Positions 25,694 to 34,202 of a DNA stretch of 64,000 nt are shown here, piece after piece (within the stretch, counting starts at the first letter, position 1; each line of letters begins with the position of its first letter). Origin of the DNA: Thermoprotei archaeon (GTDB lineage Archaea; Thermoproteota; Thermoprotei; Thermoproteales; B15-G16). The position numbers and the translations under genes are program-made. The stretch covers positions 207,048 to 271,047 of the forward strand of contig QMRC01000003.1 of the NCBI GenBank assembly GCA_003649205.1, in the 5' to 3' direction. The notes beneath the pieces are model-generated. The model was given only the letters and a program-made list of their open reading frames with translations. It made no database searches and had not been told where the DNA came from.

Positions 25694-26671
25694 CTACTTA
25701 CAACTCTTCACGATATTATGTAGTTTCACTAGAATCCATGGGACAAGTAGTTCTGGTGAACTTCCCTCTAGAACTCTATAGTGAAATTCACCACAGAGAT
25801 CAGCTAGCTTTGGTTTTATGTACTCAGGAACGTTTAATTTGATTAGTTCTCTGTGAAGTAGCTTAGCTAGGTCAACGCCACTAATGCCATGCTCAGTCAT
25901 TAAGTTGAGTAGCTTTATCGCTGCTTCACCTACCTTACCTTCCACAGCTAATTGGATTACGTTTCTCAAGTCTTTAGCACTGATCCTGCCTACGACACGG
26001 TATACTGTAGCTTCGTCAACTACTCTCGTAAGTGCAGCTGCTGCTTGAAGTAGATTTATTGCTTTTCTCATGTCTCCACCAGTGATGTCCCAAATTGCTT
26101 CAAGAGCTTCATCAGTTATTTGAAAACCTTCGCACTTAGCTATGTACCTTAGTCTTTCGAAGACAGCATCCTTTGGTAGTGGTGAGAATCTGAAGACAGC
26201 ACACCTAGATTGAATTGGCTCTATTATTCCAGATAGGTAGTTCGCTATGAGACAGAACCTAGTAGTTCTCGAGTGTTCCTCCATGATTCTTCTAAGTGCT
26301 TGCTGAGCTTCAGACGTCATGTTGTCAGCCTCATCTAGTATCACCATCTTGAACGGTACATCGGGTACTGTAGACATCATCCTAGCAAATTCCTTAACCT
26401 TCTCACGGATCATAGCTATACCTCTCTCATCAGATGCGTTGAGCTCTAAAACATTCTCCTCTACCTTATCTCCATACAGTTCATACGCTAGACATAGTGC
26501 AGCAGTTGTCTTACCACAACCTGGAGGACCTACGAATAGTAAGTGGGGCATTGACTTAGCCTTGACAAATTCCTTAAGTCTCTCAACAACATCTCTCTGA
26601 TCAACCATCTCATCAAGTCTCTTAGGCCTATACTTCTCTACCCATAACTCACCAAACCTTACTCTACTCAA
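25694..26671 (-). CDS. rfcS: Replication factor C small subunit
   Basis: 325 aa. Walker A GPPGCGKT is at residues 48-55; Walker B VILDEADNMT and the SRC arginine-finger motif (IQSRCAVFRF) follow; the C-terminal collar domain ends the chain. With the large subunit it loads the PCNA clamp onto DNA. The large-subunit gene is not in the neighbourhood. Confidence 0.96.
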   Translation of the reverse strand: MSRVRFGELWVEKYRPKRLDEMVDQRDVVERLKEFVKAKSMPHLLFVGPPGCGKTTAALCLAYELYGDKVEENVLELNASDERGIAMIREKVKEFARMMSTVPDVPFKMVILDEADNMTSEAQQALRRIMEEHSRTTRFCLIANYLSGIIEPIQSRCAVFRFSPLPKDAVFERLRYIAKCEGFQITDEALEAIWDITGGDMRKAINLLQAAAALTRVVDEATVYRVVGRISAKDLRNVIQLAVEGKVGEAAIKLLNLMTEHGISGVDLAKLLHRELIKLNVPEYIKPKLADLCGEFHYRVLEGSSPELLVPWILVKLHNIVKSCK

Positions 26672-26724
26672 AAATAATCACCTCAGGAACTCCATCAATA
26701 AAGTACGTAGAGGGAGTTAACAAG

Positions 26725-27138
26725 TTATATCCTATACCTTGATTCTCTAGATGTCTCTCCTCTCTCCTCTTCCTCCTCTTCAAAGAGAGGGTGAAGTTCT
26801 TCCCTACTCTCAAGCAACTTAACTAGGTGATTTCTGTACTCATTAACGTGCTCAATACTTAGGTCGAGAATCTTCAGCATTATATTGGACAACCTCTCTT
26901 GAACCTCCTTAACAACTTCAAGCGGCATGGGACCTACGATGAATGGTGATTGAAGCCAAGTCTCAAATCCCTTGATAGTCTTAAGCATTCTACTGCAGAC
27001 ATACCTTATGGTGAGAATTAGGTCCAATCTATCACACTTATCTAGCTTACTCCTATACCTCCTAATAAATTCAAGAACTCTCTTCTGATCTTCAACCCAA
27101 ACATCTAGATTCCTGAGGAAGGTCTCAACATCTCTCAT
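26725..27138 (-). CDS. DUF2153-like helical protein
   Basis: 137 aa, all-helical: EDQKRVLEFIRRYRSKLDKCDRLDLILTIRY, then RMLKTIKGFETWLQSPFIVGPMPLEVV and an acidic tail (EEEEEERGE). This resembles the small crenarchaeal DUF2153 family. No function is known. It precedes the RFC small subunit on the same strand by about 50 nt. Confidence 0.7.
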   Translation of the reverse strand: MRDVETFLRNLDVWVEDQKRVLEFIRRYRSKLDKCDRLDLILTIRYVCSRMLKTIKGFETWLQSPFIVGPMPLEVVKEVQERLSNIMLKILDLSIEHVNEYRNHLVKLLESREELHPLFEEEEEERGETSRESRYRI

Positions 27139-27185
27139 ACTACATCACCAAATTACTTGCAGTAACAACTACCTCCTACTCACTT

Positions 27186-28256
27186 TTATCCCTTCCGTGT
27201 ACCTACCTCAGCAAGTACCTTAACAAAGAAGAATCCAGATAGTACGAGTGGTGTATAGTAGGTTATGATTCTCCACCAAACTAGAAGTGAACCAACTACC
27301 TCCCTACCTAACCACATGGAGTAGAGGACTACGAAGCTTATATCAAAGAGACCGCTACCACCGGGTAGTATTGGTATGGCGAGCACTGCATGTAGTAGTA
27401 CTTGGAGACAGGTATTTAGTATGAAGTCGAAGCTAGGGTCCAGTCCAGATATTAGGAAGTAGGCAACTGTGAAGAGATTTATCCAGTGAGCAATTGTCAA
27501 TACCATCAAGATAGTTAGTACTTTTGCGCCGCACTGGAGTAGGCTTCTTAAGCTCTTGCACCAGCTATCTAGCTCGAGTTCTACTTTACTCATGACTTTC
27601 TGTATGTCGTTATTGTTGAGTCTATTCTTCAGTACCTGTGTATTAGCTACTTTCTCAGCTAGTTTCCTCACTACTCCTATGATTTTATGCATTGTTTTCT
27701 CATTGAGTAGTCTATACACAGTTAGGTAGAGGAGTGCTGTAGGTGTAACAAAGACGAGGAGTGTGAGTAGCATGAAGAAGCTACTGATACTGAAAAACGA
27801 CCTCAGGTACGTGAAAGCTAGTAGCGATAGTATGCATAGTCCTGTGGTGTCTAGGATTATCTCCCACATAGCTACTGTCACTGCTTCTCCATAGCTGATA
27901 CCCCCATACCTTGAGTAGAGATACACTCTGAGTGGTTCACCACCGAAGTATGTTGGTGTTATTAGTGATAGGTATAGGGATGATAGATTGACTTTGAGCG
28001 CGTTGAGAAGTGTGATATGTGATCCCAAGGTCTTTACTAGGATTCTTGCTCTTAAAGCTATTAGTATCCAGTGTGTGAGCAGTGCCATGTACGCTAGTAT
28101 TAGGTAGCTAATGCTTAGCTTAGGTACGTGAGAGAGATCAATTATTCCAAGATGCCAAAGCACTATTACCGTAATTACGTTCACTGTGATACCTATGACC
28201 AGACCTAGCACTCTCTCTCGTCTGAGTACTAACTTCATGAGCATCTCTCCTTTCAA
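27186..28256 (-). CDS. UPF0104-type flippase-like integral membrane protein
   Basis: 356 aa with about eight transmembrane segments. The pattern matches the lysylphosphatidylglycerol synthase transmembrane (AglD/MprF-like) family: ISLITPTYFGGEPLRVYLYSRYG near 95-117 and LAIPILPGGSGLFDISFV near 291-308. Archaeal relatives such as AglD act in dolichol-linked glycan steps, but others move lipids. The substrate is unknown. It diverges from the TrkA-like gene. Confidence 0.85.
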   Translation of the reverse strand: MKGEMLMKLVLRRERVLGLVIGITVNVITVIVLWHLGIIDLSHVPKLSISYLILAYMALLTHWILIALRARILVKTLGSHITLLNALKVNLSSLYLSLITPTYFGGEPLRVYLYSRYGGISYGEAVTVAMWEIILDTTGLCILSLLAFTYLRSFFSISSFFMLLTLLVFVTPTALLYLTVYRLLNEKTMHKIIGVVRKLAEKVANTQVLKNRLNNNDIQKVMSKVELELDSWCKSLRSLLQCGAKVLTILMVLTIAHWINLFTVAYFLISGLDPSFDFILNTCLQVLLHAVLAIPILPGGSGLFDISFVVLYSMWLGREVVGSLLVWWRIITYYTPLVLSGFFFVKVLAEVGTRKG

Positions 28257-28286
28257 CTCGTCGTAGTTATGAGGTATAAGAAAAAA

Positions 28287-28296
28287 GTTTAAAGTA
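28287..28296. promoter_or_regulatory. GTTTAAAG element between divergent flippase-like and TrkA-like genes
   Basis: The TTTAAA core is palindromic and lies 30-45 nt from both starts. It may serve as a TATA element in both directions. Confidence 0.35.
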
Positions 28297-28333
28297 CAGG
28301 TATTGAGGTGCTTCTGGGTAAGGGACTTTAGTC

Positions 28334-28990
28334 ATGAATATCTTAATTGTTGGAGCCAATGAGATAACGGCTGAGCTAGCCAAGAAGCTAGCTCAGAAAG
28401 GTCATTCCGTTATCCTGGTTGGTAGAGATGCTAGCATATGTGAAGAGGTTGCTGCTACTTCTGATGTATTGGTAGTTACAGGTGACTACACGGATTTGGA
28501 TTTTCTTGAGCGTCAGGGTATAGAGTTTAAGCGTATGGATGTCGTTGTCATAGCTACTGGTAGTGATGAAGTAAACCTGATGTTATCTGTCATAGCTAAG
28601 AACTTGGGGGCAGATAGGGTTATTACCTTGGTCAATAATGAGAAGATTGAGAGAATACTCATGAGGTTAGGTATTGAGTGTCTCGGTTTTTCCAAGACTA
28701 TTGCCGCACTCTTAGAGGCACGTGTAGAAGGTAGGAGAACTGTTACTGAGCTTCTTGAAGCAATGGGCTCAGACTATAGGTTGGTTGCTCTTCAGATTGA
28801 GGAGGATGACACTAGCGTTGGTAAGAGATTGAGTGAGTTACCTCTACCATCCATGAGTAGGATATTGGCTGTTTTTGATGGTGAAAAGCTCGTTCTCCCT
28901 GATCAGGATATCACGATTAAGCCTGGCTCTGTAATCATAGCTCTAGTACATAAGGACCATGTCAAGCAGTTTAGGGAGACGTTTAAGTAG
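28334..28990 (+). CDS. TrkA-type K+ channel/transporter regulatory subunit
   Basis: 218 aa. The N-terminal Rossmann TrkA-N domain has ILIVGANEITAELAKKL and VVIATGSDEVNLMLS; the TrkA-C domain lies in the second half (VGKRLSELPLP, IKPGSVIIALVHK). It should bind NAD(H) or another nucleotide and gate a K+ uptake protein. No TrkH/Ktr membrane subunit is adjacent. An MscS-like gene follows 14 nt later, so the pair may form a K+/osmotic unit. Confidence 0.88.
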   Translation: MNILIVGANEITAELAKKLAQKGHSVILVGRDASICEEVAATSDVLVVTGDYTDLDFLERQGIEFKRMDVVVIATGSDEVNLMLSVIAKNLGADRVITLVNNEKIERILMRLGIECLGFSKTIAALLEARVEGRRTVTELLEAMGSDYRLVALQIEEDDTSVGKRLSELPLPSMSRILAVFDGEKLVLPDQDITIKPGSVIIALVHKDHVKQFRETFK

Positions 28991-29004
28991 GTAGAGGGTT
29001 TTGG

Positions 29005-29778
29005 ATGGTGTTTGAGCTTGCTTTCATAACTAAAGAGCAGGGAATTAGTTTACTTGTTGTGATAATCACGGTGCTAATCATCAGAATCGGTCTAGGTAAA
29101 CTCATTACTAGGTTAGAAAGGAAAGATGTTATACTACCTTCAACAGCTGATGAACTTAGGAACGTACTCAATCTATTCGTAACCATAATACTCATCATGG
29201 CAATAATCTCAATACTACTTGTACGGGTTTCACAGTACATAGCCTATGGTGTGTTAATACTATTTGCAGTAGCTTTGATATCCATTAGAGATGTCATAGC
29301 TAATTACATATCTTACTACGTGATAGTCCTATCTAGAGTTGTGTCAACAAGGGATGTTGTTCACCTGAGAGAGAGCGACATCAGGGGTAGGGTAATTAGG
29401 ATAACCCCTATGTACACTGAGATTCGAACTGATGAAGGTCACATAGTTAGGATACCAAATTACGACCTCTTGAGAACCCCAATAATGATTTATCGTGGTC
29501 TATACAGGATATGTATAATGTTGAGAATAAGAGGTAGGGGTAGAGTTAATGTGAAGGAGATTGAGGATAAGATTAGGTCATTTCTAGAGAAATATGGTGA
29601 GATCGATAAGAGTAAACCACCTGAGATAGTGTTGTCCGACTTATCAGAGGAAGAGTGTTACATGAGGATTACCGTGTACGTAGCTAATCCAGAGAGAGTT
29701 AGTAGAGTCGCTATGGACCTAGTTGAGAGATTGAAGCGAGTACTAGCACCTCTTGAAGTAACAGCACACACAGCTTAG
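29005..29778 (+). CDS. Mechanosensitive (MscS-like) channel protein
   Basis: 257 aa. Three hydrophobic segments (about 12-31, 52-73, 76-105) are followed by a beta-rich domain. The SDIRGRVIRITPMYTEIRTDEGHIVRIPNYDLL block (in two parts) is the family signature of the MscS beta domain. It likely forms a small-conductance channel opened by membrane tension. It follows the TrkA-like gene in the same direction. The pore helix lacks the most regular Gly-Ala packing of E. coli MscS. Confidence 0.82.
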   Translation: MVFELAFITKEQGISLLVVIITVLIIRIGLGKLITRLERKDVILPSTADELRNVLNLFVTIILIMAIISILLVRVSQYIAYGVLILFAVALISIRDVIANYISYYVIVLSRVVSTRDVVHLRESDIRGRVIRITPMYTEIRTDEGHIVRIPNYDLLRTPIMIYRGLYRICIMLRIRGRGRVNVKEIEDKIRSFLEKYGEIDKSKPPEIVLSDLSEEECYMRITVYVANPERVSRVAMDLVERLKRVLAPLEVTAHTA

Positions 29779-30353
29779 CTAGCTCTAACGTAGATGTCAC
29801 CTCTCTTCAGTACGTAACCTAGCCTATTTAGTAATACAAAGAGCTGCTGTTCACGCTCAGTAAGTACCTTATCTACGTCAGTTACCTTGAGCGGTAGCTT
29901 CGCTAGTATTCTTTCAATAACGTTTTTTGTCGTTACGACCTCTACATTAAGACCTTCATCACGTAAATGAACTAATGCACCCTCCTCAATTAACCTCTGG
30001 AGCTTCTTCTTAGCCTTGATTTCTGATGGGAATACGTAAACCCTACTCTCAATGTACTGGACAAGATCCTCATAGTACTTTCTCACTTCTTTCTTCACTC
30101 TTCTTCGCTCCCTAACCTCTAATAGTTCACGAAGTTCATCTAGTTTACCTTTCAAGACCTCGATCTCTCCCTCAATAACATCTAGTCTGCTCAGAATCTC
30201 CCTCAACACCTCACTCTGCTCTAGGAATCTCTTAATCACGTATTCTAGAGCTTCACCCTCACTTCTTAAACCAGCTACCTCCTTAATAACCTTCAGCAAC
30301 CTATACCCATCCTCAGTTATCTTAACCTCTCTCACACCAGACATAGCTATCAT
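29775..30353 (-). CDS. Coiled-coil/winged-helix-like protein of unknown function
   Basis: 192 aa. Residues 1-55 look like a small DNA-binding-like helical region; 60-110 form a charged coiled coil (IEGEIEVLKGKLDELRELLEVRERRRVKKE), and the C-terminus is alpha/beta. Its start overlaps the stop of the TGS-GTPase gene (ATGA), so the two are translationally coupled. Its stop overlaps the MscS-like gene stop by four bases on the opposite strand. A GTPase partner role is inferred from position. Confidence 0.55.
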   Translation of the reverse strand: MIAMSGVREVKITEDGYRLLKVIKEVAGLRSEGEALEYVIKRFLEQSEVLREILSRLDVIEGEIEVLKGKLDELRELLEVRERRRVKKEVRKYYEDLVQYIESRVYVFPSEIKAKKKLQRLIEEGALVHLRDEGLNVEVVTTKNVIERILAKLPLKVTDVDKVLTEREQQLFVLLNRLGYVLKRGDIYVRAS

Positions 30354-31522
30354 CCAGTGTGAATCTCAACAATATCACGATCTTGAAGAACATAATCCTT
30401 ACCAACTCTAAGTACTCTCTTTCTACTACCTTCAAATCTAATTATCTTCGCGTACTTAAAGTTCTCAGCTAATTTCCTGTGAATTCTCTCAGCAACATCT
30501 ATCACTGTTGAACCAGCCTTTATTAGTAGAGGTTTCTCATCAGGTGCATCACGGTATGGACTCTTCGTGTACACTCTAATTAAATTGAGCGTAGTGAGTA
30601 TGGTCTTAGCTATGAGCCCTCTATCCAGTCCCTTACCTGTCAAGCTAGAGACCGTGAGCACTGGATACCTCTCACCAACTACCTTAGTGAATTCCCTAAC
30701 TGTAACCTCATCAGCTACATCGAGCTTAGTCCCAATGACTATCGCTGGCTTGTAGACGTACTCCTCAAATATAGCTCTCTCAATGTCGTCTAGAGTAGCT
30801 TCACCAATTATCCTAACAAGTGCATGATGTATCCTGTACTCACTAAGTAACTTCCTTACATCATCTACTGTACAGCCAACTAACTTACCGACAACCTGAA
30901 TACCACCACTAACTCTCCTCTCAATCTCGACGATAGCTCTCGGCTTATTAATCAAGATATGTGCTCTCTCAAGCTCACTTCTAAGGATCTCGAACTGTCT
31001 TAATGGATCACTACTCAGATCAACAACAAGTATTAAACCATCGGCATTCCTAGCAATTGACATAGCTAAAGTAGTTAGTGTACTCTCACCGCCAGGTACT
31101 ATTGATGGTGCTTCAACTAGTTGGAAGTACATGTTCTCAAAAATAAACATACCAGGTACAGGTAACTTCGTAGTGTAGGGTACATCGCTAACCTCAACCT
31201 TAGCATTGGTGAGAGCACGGAGAAGAGCGCTCTTACCTGAGTTAGCTAACCCAAGTAGAGCTAACTGAACATCACCCTCCTTACCCACGTATACCTTAAC
31301 TCTCTTAGCACCAGCAGCTTTCCTAACTCTCTCCCTAAGCTCAATCTCTCTCTTTAATTCAGCAATCCTACGTCTAACAAATGAAATCAACTTCTCAGTA
31401 CCCTTGTGCTTAGGGACTGAAGATAGGAACTCCTGAAGTGCCTTAATCTTCTCCTCTGGAGTCCTAGCTTCCATCACCTTAATCCACTTCGCCTTGGCTT
31501 CAGCTGGTAGGTTTGTTACCAT
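30350..31522 (-). CDS. OBG/DRG-type GTPase with TGS domain
   Basis: 390 aa from the ATG at 31522, preceded by GAGGTAG; a frame extension to 31585 is unlikely. G1 is GLANSGKS (about 91-98), G4 is GTKLDV, and a C-terminal TGS domain begins at PLLIKAGSTVIDV. The G3 region reads VEAPSIVPGG, without the usual D-x-x-G, so hydrolysis may differ. DRG/OBG GTPases act on ribosomes. It diverges from a membrane-anchored roadblock-like gene. Confidence 0.85.
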   Translation of the reverse strand: MVTNLPAEAKAKWIKVMEARTPEEKIKALQEFLSSVPKHKGTEKLISFVRRRIAELKREIELRERVRKAAGAKRVKVYVGKEGDVQLALLGLANSGKSALLRALTNAKVEVSDVPYTTKLPVPGMFIFENMYFQLVEAPSIVPGGESTLTTLAMSIARNADGLILVVDLSSDPLRQFEILRSELERAHILINKPRAIVEIERRVSGGIQVVGKLVGCTVDDVRKLLSEYRIHHALVRIIGEATLDDIERAIFEEYVYKPAIVIGTKLDVADEVTVREFTKVVGERYPVLTVSSLTGKGLDRGLIAKTILTTLNLIRVYTKSPYRDAPDEKPLLIKAGSTVIDVAERIHRKLAENFKYAKIIRFEGSRKRVLRVGKDYVLQDRDIVEIHTG

Positions 31523-31569
31523 TGTGTCTACCTCATGTCTTGTGATTAGGGAGAGAGGGTAATAAAGTG

Positions 31570-32049
31570 ATGTGTGTAATCTCACTGGGGAACTACTTGC
31601 TACCTATGCTAGTAATTACTATCGTAGTGGTAGTTCTAGTGCTGGTGATAGTGAAGCAGTTGAGGAGGCATGTACTCAATATACTTGAAAAGTTGATCCC
31701 GAGTCTAGTACCCTACGGTGCTGATCTATACTCGATAGCTCATACCTACGGTCTGGATGCAGTGTTCATACTGAACTACGAAGGTAGCGTCATCGAGGCT
31801 CTCACGCACGGTGATGTAGGTAGAGAAGCGAGTTCTCTCTACATGCTGTACACAGCTGTGAGAGAATTCGATGTTACTGCTAGGGACTTCGTTCTCGATC
31901 TTGGTAGGGAAAGAGTTATTGCTGTTTCTGTTGATGAAGGTGGTAGGTATATTGCGTTGGTGAGAACGAGAAGGAGGATTACGAAGAAGTACTTAACTAG
32001 GTTGAGGTTCTGTTTGAGGGATTATGTGAGGAGTAGGGGTTTAGTATGA
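31570..32049 (+). CDS. Membrane-anchored roadblock/LC7-like protein
   Basis: 159 aa. Residues about 10-28 form one transmembrane helix (PMLVITIVVVVLVLVIVKQ), then a soluble domain: ADLYSIAHTYGLDAVFILNYEGSVIEAL, ASSLYMLYTAVREF and VIAVSVDEGGRYIALV. This order of helix and strands resembles roadblock/LC7 domains, which often partner small GTPases. The assignment is tentative. It ends with an ATGA-type overlap with the YlqF-like GTPase gene and diverges from the TGS GTPase. Confidence 0.55.
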   Translation: MCVISLGNYLLPMLVITIVVVVLVLVIVKQLRRHVLNILEKLIPSLVPYGADLYSIAHTYGLDAVFILNYEGSVIEALTHGDVGREASSLYMLYTAVREFDVTARDFVLDLGRERVIAVSVDEGGRYIALVRTRRRITKKYLTRLRFCLRDYVRSRGLV

Positions 32050-32828
32050 GCGCAACAGCTAGGGAGTACTGGAGGAGAGTTAGGAGGGTTATCGATGATG
32101 CGGATGTCGTTCTTGAGGTAGTTGATGCTAGAGATCCTGAGGTTACTAGGTGTAGAGAAGTTGAGAATACTGTTCGTAGATTGGGTAAGCAACTAATCAT
32201 AGTGATCAATAAGGCAGATCTAATACCTCGTGACGTAGTTGAGAAGTGGAAGGAATATCTTAGTCAGGAGCACCCTACCGTGTACATCAGCGCTAAGGAG
32301 AGGAAAGGTACACGTAAGCTCAGGATAGCTATTAAGGCTGTTGCACCTAGATTACCTGTTAAGGTAGCTATTGTTGGGTACCCAAATGTCGGTAAGTCAA
32401 CAATAATAAATGTACTCAAGGGTAGGTACTCAGCACCAACATCACCTGTACCTGGCTGGACTAGAGGTGAGCAGATTGTTCGCATACACACGTGGCTAAT
32501 AGTAATCGATACCCCAGGTGTCGTACCAATACCATCAGAGAATGCTGATGTCGTGTTGAGGTGCATGGTACCACCTGAGGAGATAGACGATCCTGTCCCC
32601 ATAGCACTTGAGCTAATAGGTAAGGTACTGAAGTACACACCAGATGCATTTAAGACTTGTCTAGGAGTTGAAGGTAGTGAACCCATGGAGATACTGGAGA
32701 ACTATGCAAGGAGAAGAGGCTTCCTCCTTAAGGGTGGTAAACTAAATCTTGAGGAAGCTGCAAGGAGTTTAATTAGGGATTGGCAGAGAGGTAAACTAGT
32801 GTACTACTATGAACCACCACCTAGATAG
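32046..32828 (+). CDS. YlqF/RbgA-like circularly permuted GTPase
   Basis: 260 aa. The motifs are in permuted order: G4 NKAD (about 57-60) and G5 SAKE precede G1 GYPNVGKST (about 107-115) and G3 DTPGVVP. This is the RbgA/MJ1464 class involved in large-subunit ribosome assembly. It overlaps the roadblock-like gene by 4 nt upstream and the 132-aa gene by 20 nt downstream. Confidence 0.9.
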   Translation: MSATAREYWRRVRRVIDDADVVLEVVDARDPEVTRCREVENTVRRLGKQLIIVINKADLIPRDVVEKWKEYLSQEHPTVYISAKERKGTRKLRIAIKAVAPRLPVKVAIVGYPNVGKSTIINVLKGRYSAPTSPVPGWTRGEQIVRIHTWLIVIDTPGVVPIPSENADVVLRCMVPPEEIDDPVPIALELIGKVLKYTPDAFKTCLGVEGSEPMEILENYARRRGFLLKGGKLNLEEAARSLIRDWQRGKLVYYYEPPPR

Positions 32829-33207
32829 ACGTCATACATACATCAGTAAGATACTATCCACCTACAGAGCACTACTCACTATAGACCATACCGTACTCAG
32901 AGAGCTACTACCTAGTACTCGTAAGTTCATTATAGTCGATGAGGTGAGTACTATAGTTAGAGGCTTACCCACTTCCATAAGGTTTTGCATCGAAGCTAGT
33001 TCTAGAGGATTGTGCATTGTCGAATACAGAAATGTGAAGTACATTAATCCTACTGAGCTTGACAATCTCATCACCGAGATCTATGGAAAACTACCGACTG
33101 CTGTCCTAAGGAAGAAGTCTAGACGACTATGGACCTTACTGAAGAGAGCACTTAAGGAATTAGGTGGAGTAGAGTCTCAAATCTCTATGTATCCTATAGA
33201 GTCTTAG
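32809..33207 (+). CDS. Hypothetical protein, 132 aa
   Basis: Basic alpha/beta protein with no recognised family (for example KFIIVDEVSTIVRGLPTSIRF and KKSRRLWTLLKRALKEL). It begins 20 nt inside the YlqF-like GTPase gene and its last 48 nt overlap the end of the convergent YkgJ-type gene. The heavy overlap on both ends makes it worth checking, but the composition is protein-like throughout. Function unknown. Confidence 0.5.
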   Translation: MNHHLDRRHTYISKILSTYRALLTIDHTVLRELLPSTRKFIIVDEVSTIVRGLPTSIRFCIEASSRGLCIVEYRNVKYINPTELDNLITEIYGKLPTAVLRKKSRRLWTLLKRALKELGGVESQISMYPIES

Positions 33208-33678
33208 AACTGTAATCCACTCAGAGACGATCTTCGGTATAATGATTTCAAGAGGGATACCACGACCAATACCACTGCACACCTTATCAATATAGACGTA
33301 AACCTTAATTGACTTACCAAGTGGACTACGGTACACGTATACGGCATCCTCATCACGGGAATCTACTACACCAAGTGGCTTATCCGTCACGTAGAATGGA
33401 TAGCACCTACACACTATTGGACGTTCAAGGTATATACTACAGCGGTAACCTAGAGGAGTTCTCTCAAGAAATACACATGAGCCATCTGGTTTGGATCTTA
33501 GGTAGAATTTACCATTTCTTTCCTCAACTACAGGACCGTACTTCATGATGTAGTAGAGTGCTTCATGGGGGTAGAGTGGTACTAGAAACTTTATACAGCA
33601 CTTACCGCACCTAACACAGTGCCAGTACTTTACCCACCTCCATGGTACGTATTCATGAGCTACTTCTGTATTACTCAT
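33160..33678 (-). CDS. YkgJ-family Cys-cluster protein
   Basis: 172 aa. HCVRCGKCCIKF near residues 16-27 is the typical C-x2-C-x2-CC Cys cluster, with further ligands CVFLE, CSIYLERPIVCRCYP downstream. The family binds zinc or an Fe-S cluster and has no settled function. A second YkgJ-type protein lies at 37.3-38.0 kb. Its 3' end overlaps the convergent 132-aa gene by 48 nt. Confidence 0.85.
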   Translation of the reverse strand: MSNTEVAHEYVPWRWVKYWHCVRCGKCCIKFLVPLYPHEALYYIMKYGPVVEERNGKFYLRSKPDGSCVFLERTPLGYRCSIYLERPIVCRCYPFYVTDKPLGVVDSRDEDAVYVYRSPLGKSIKVYVYIDKVCSGIGRGIPLEIIIPKIVSEWITVLRLYRIHRDLRLYST

Positions 33679-33870
33679 CTACATCACATCTACAGCTGCT
33701 GTACTGAGATGTGGTGTTAGTAACCTATTGGTAATCTCACTATGTGGAAGAGATGGAGGAGTAAAAAATCTATCCTCGTGCACCTATGTATGTGTGATTT
33801 GATGCTACCTTTACTTTAGCTGTGAGCTATCCTTATAAGATCCTTATAGTTTAGTACCTTGTGATACGTC

Positions 33871-34185
33871 ATGGGTAGTAGGAAGAAGGGAGGTAGGTGG
33901 AGAAGAGCTTATCCTCATAACGAGGATATAGCTGAGGTAATTGTTGAGGTGCTATCTAGTAAACCCTGGATTTCACCACTTGATTTTGTTGATGAGGTAA
34001 AGAAGAAACTTGAGGAAAAGGGTTTCTTTACTGGGTTGGTTTCTGCTAAGCGAATTTGGAGATTGTATAGGGAGATGGTTGAGAGGGGTAGAATAAGTGA
34101 TGTCTTAGGTGTGGTGCCAGGTTATGGTTATGTGAATCCCTATGAAGTCTTTACCGGTGAAGAAGGATTTAGTGAGGAGGTGTGA
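33871..34185 (+). CDS. Hypothetical protein, 104 aa
   Basis: A basic N-terminus (MGSRKKGGRWRRAYPH) is followed by a helical domain that may be winged-helix-like (LDFVDEVKKKLEEKGFFTGLVSAKRIWRLYREMVERG). TATA-like AT-rich segments lie upstream (about 33828-33848). No family recognised; the basic head suggests nucleic-acid contact. Confidence 0.6.
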   Translation: MGSRKKGGRWRRAYPHNEDIAEVIVEVLSSKPWISPLDFVDEVKKKLEEKGFFTGLVSAKRIWRLYREMVERGRISDVLGVVPGYGYVNPYEVFTGEEGFSEEV

Positions 34186-34202
34186 GTGGGCTTAGTGTGT
34201 AG

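Noticed and set aside
30350-31585. Longer N-terminus of the TGS GTPase up to 31585
   Set aside because: The ATG at 31522 has a good GAGGTAG site, and the extra 21 residues overlap the start of the divergent gene and lack family character.
33790-33835. TTGATGC and CTGTG in the gap before the 104-aa gene
   Set aside because: No proper D box (CTGA) and no C'; looks like chance.
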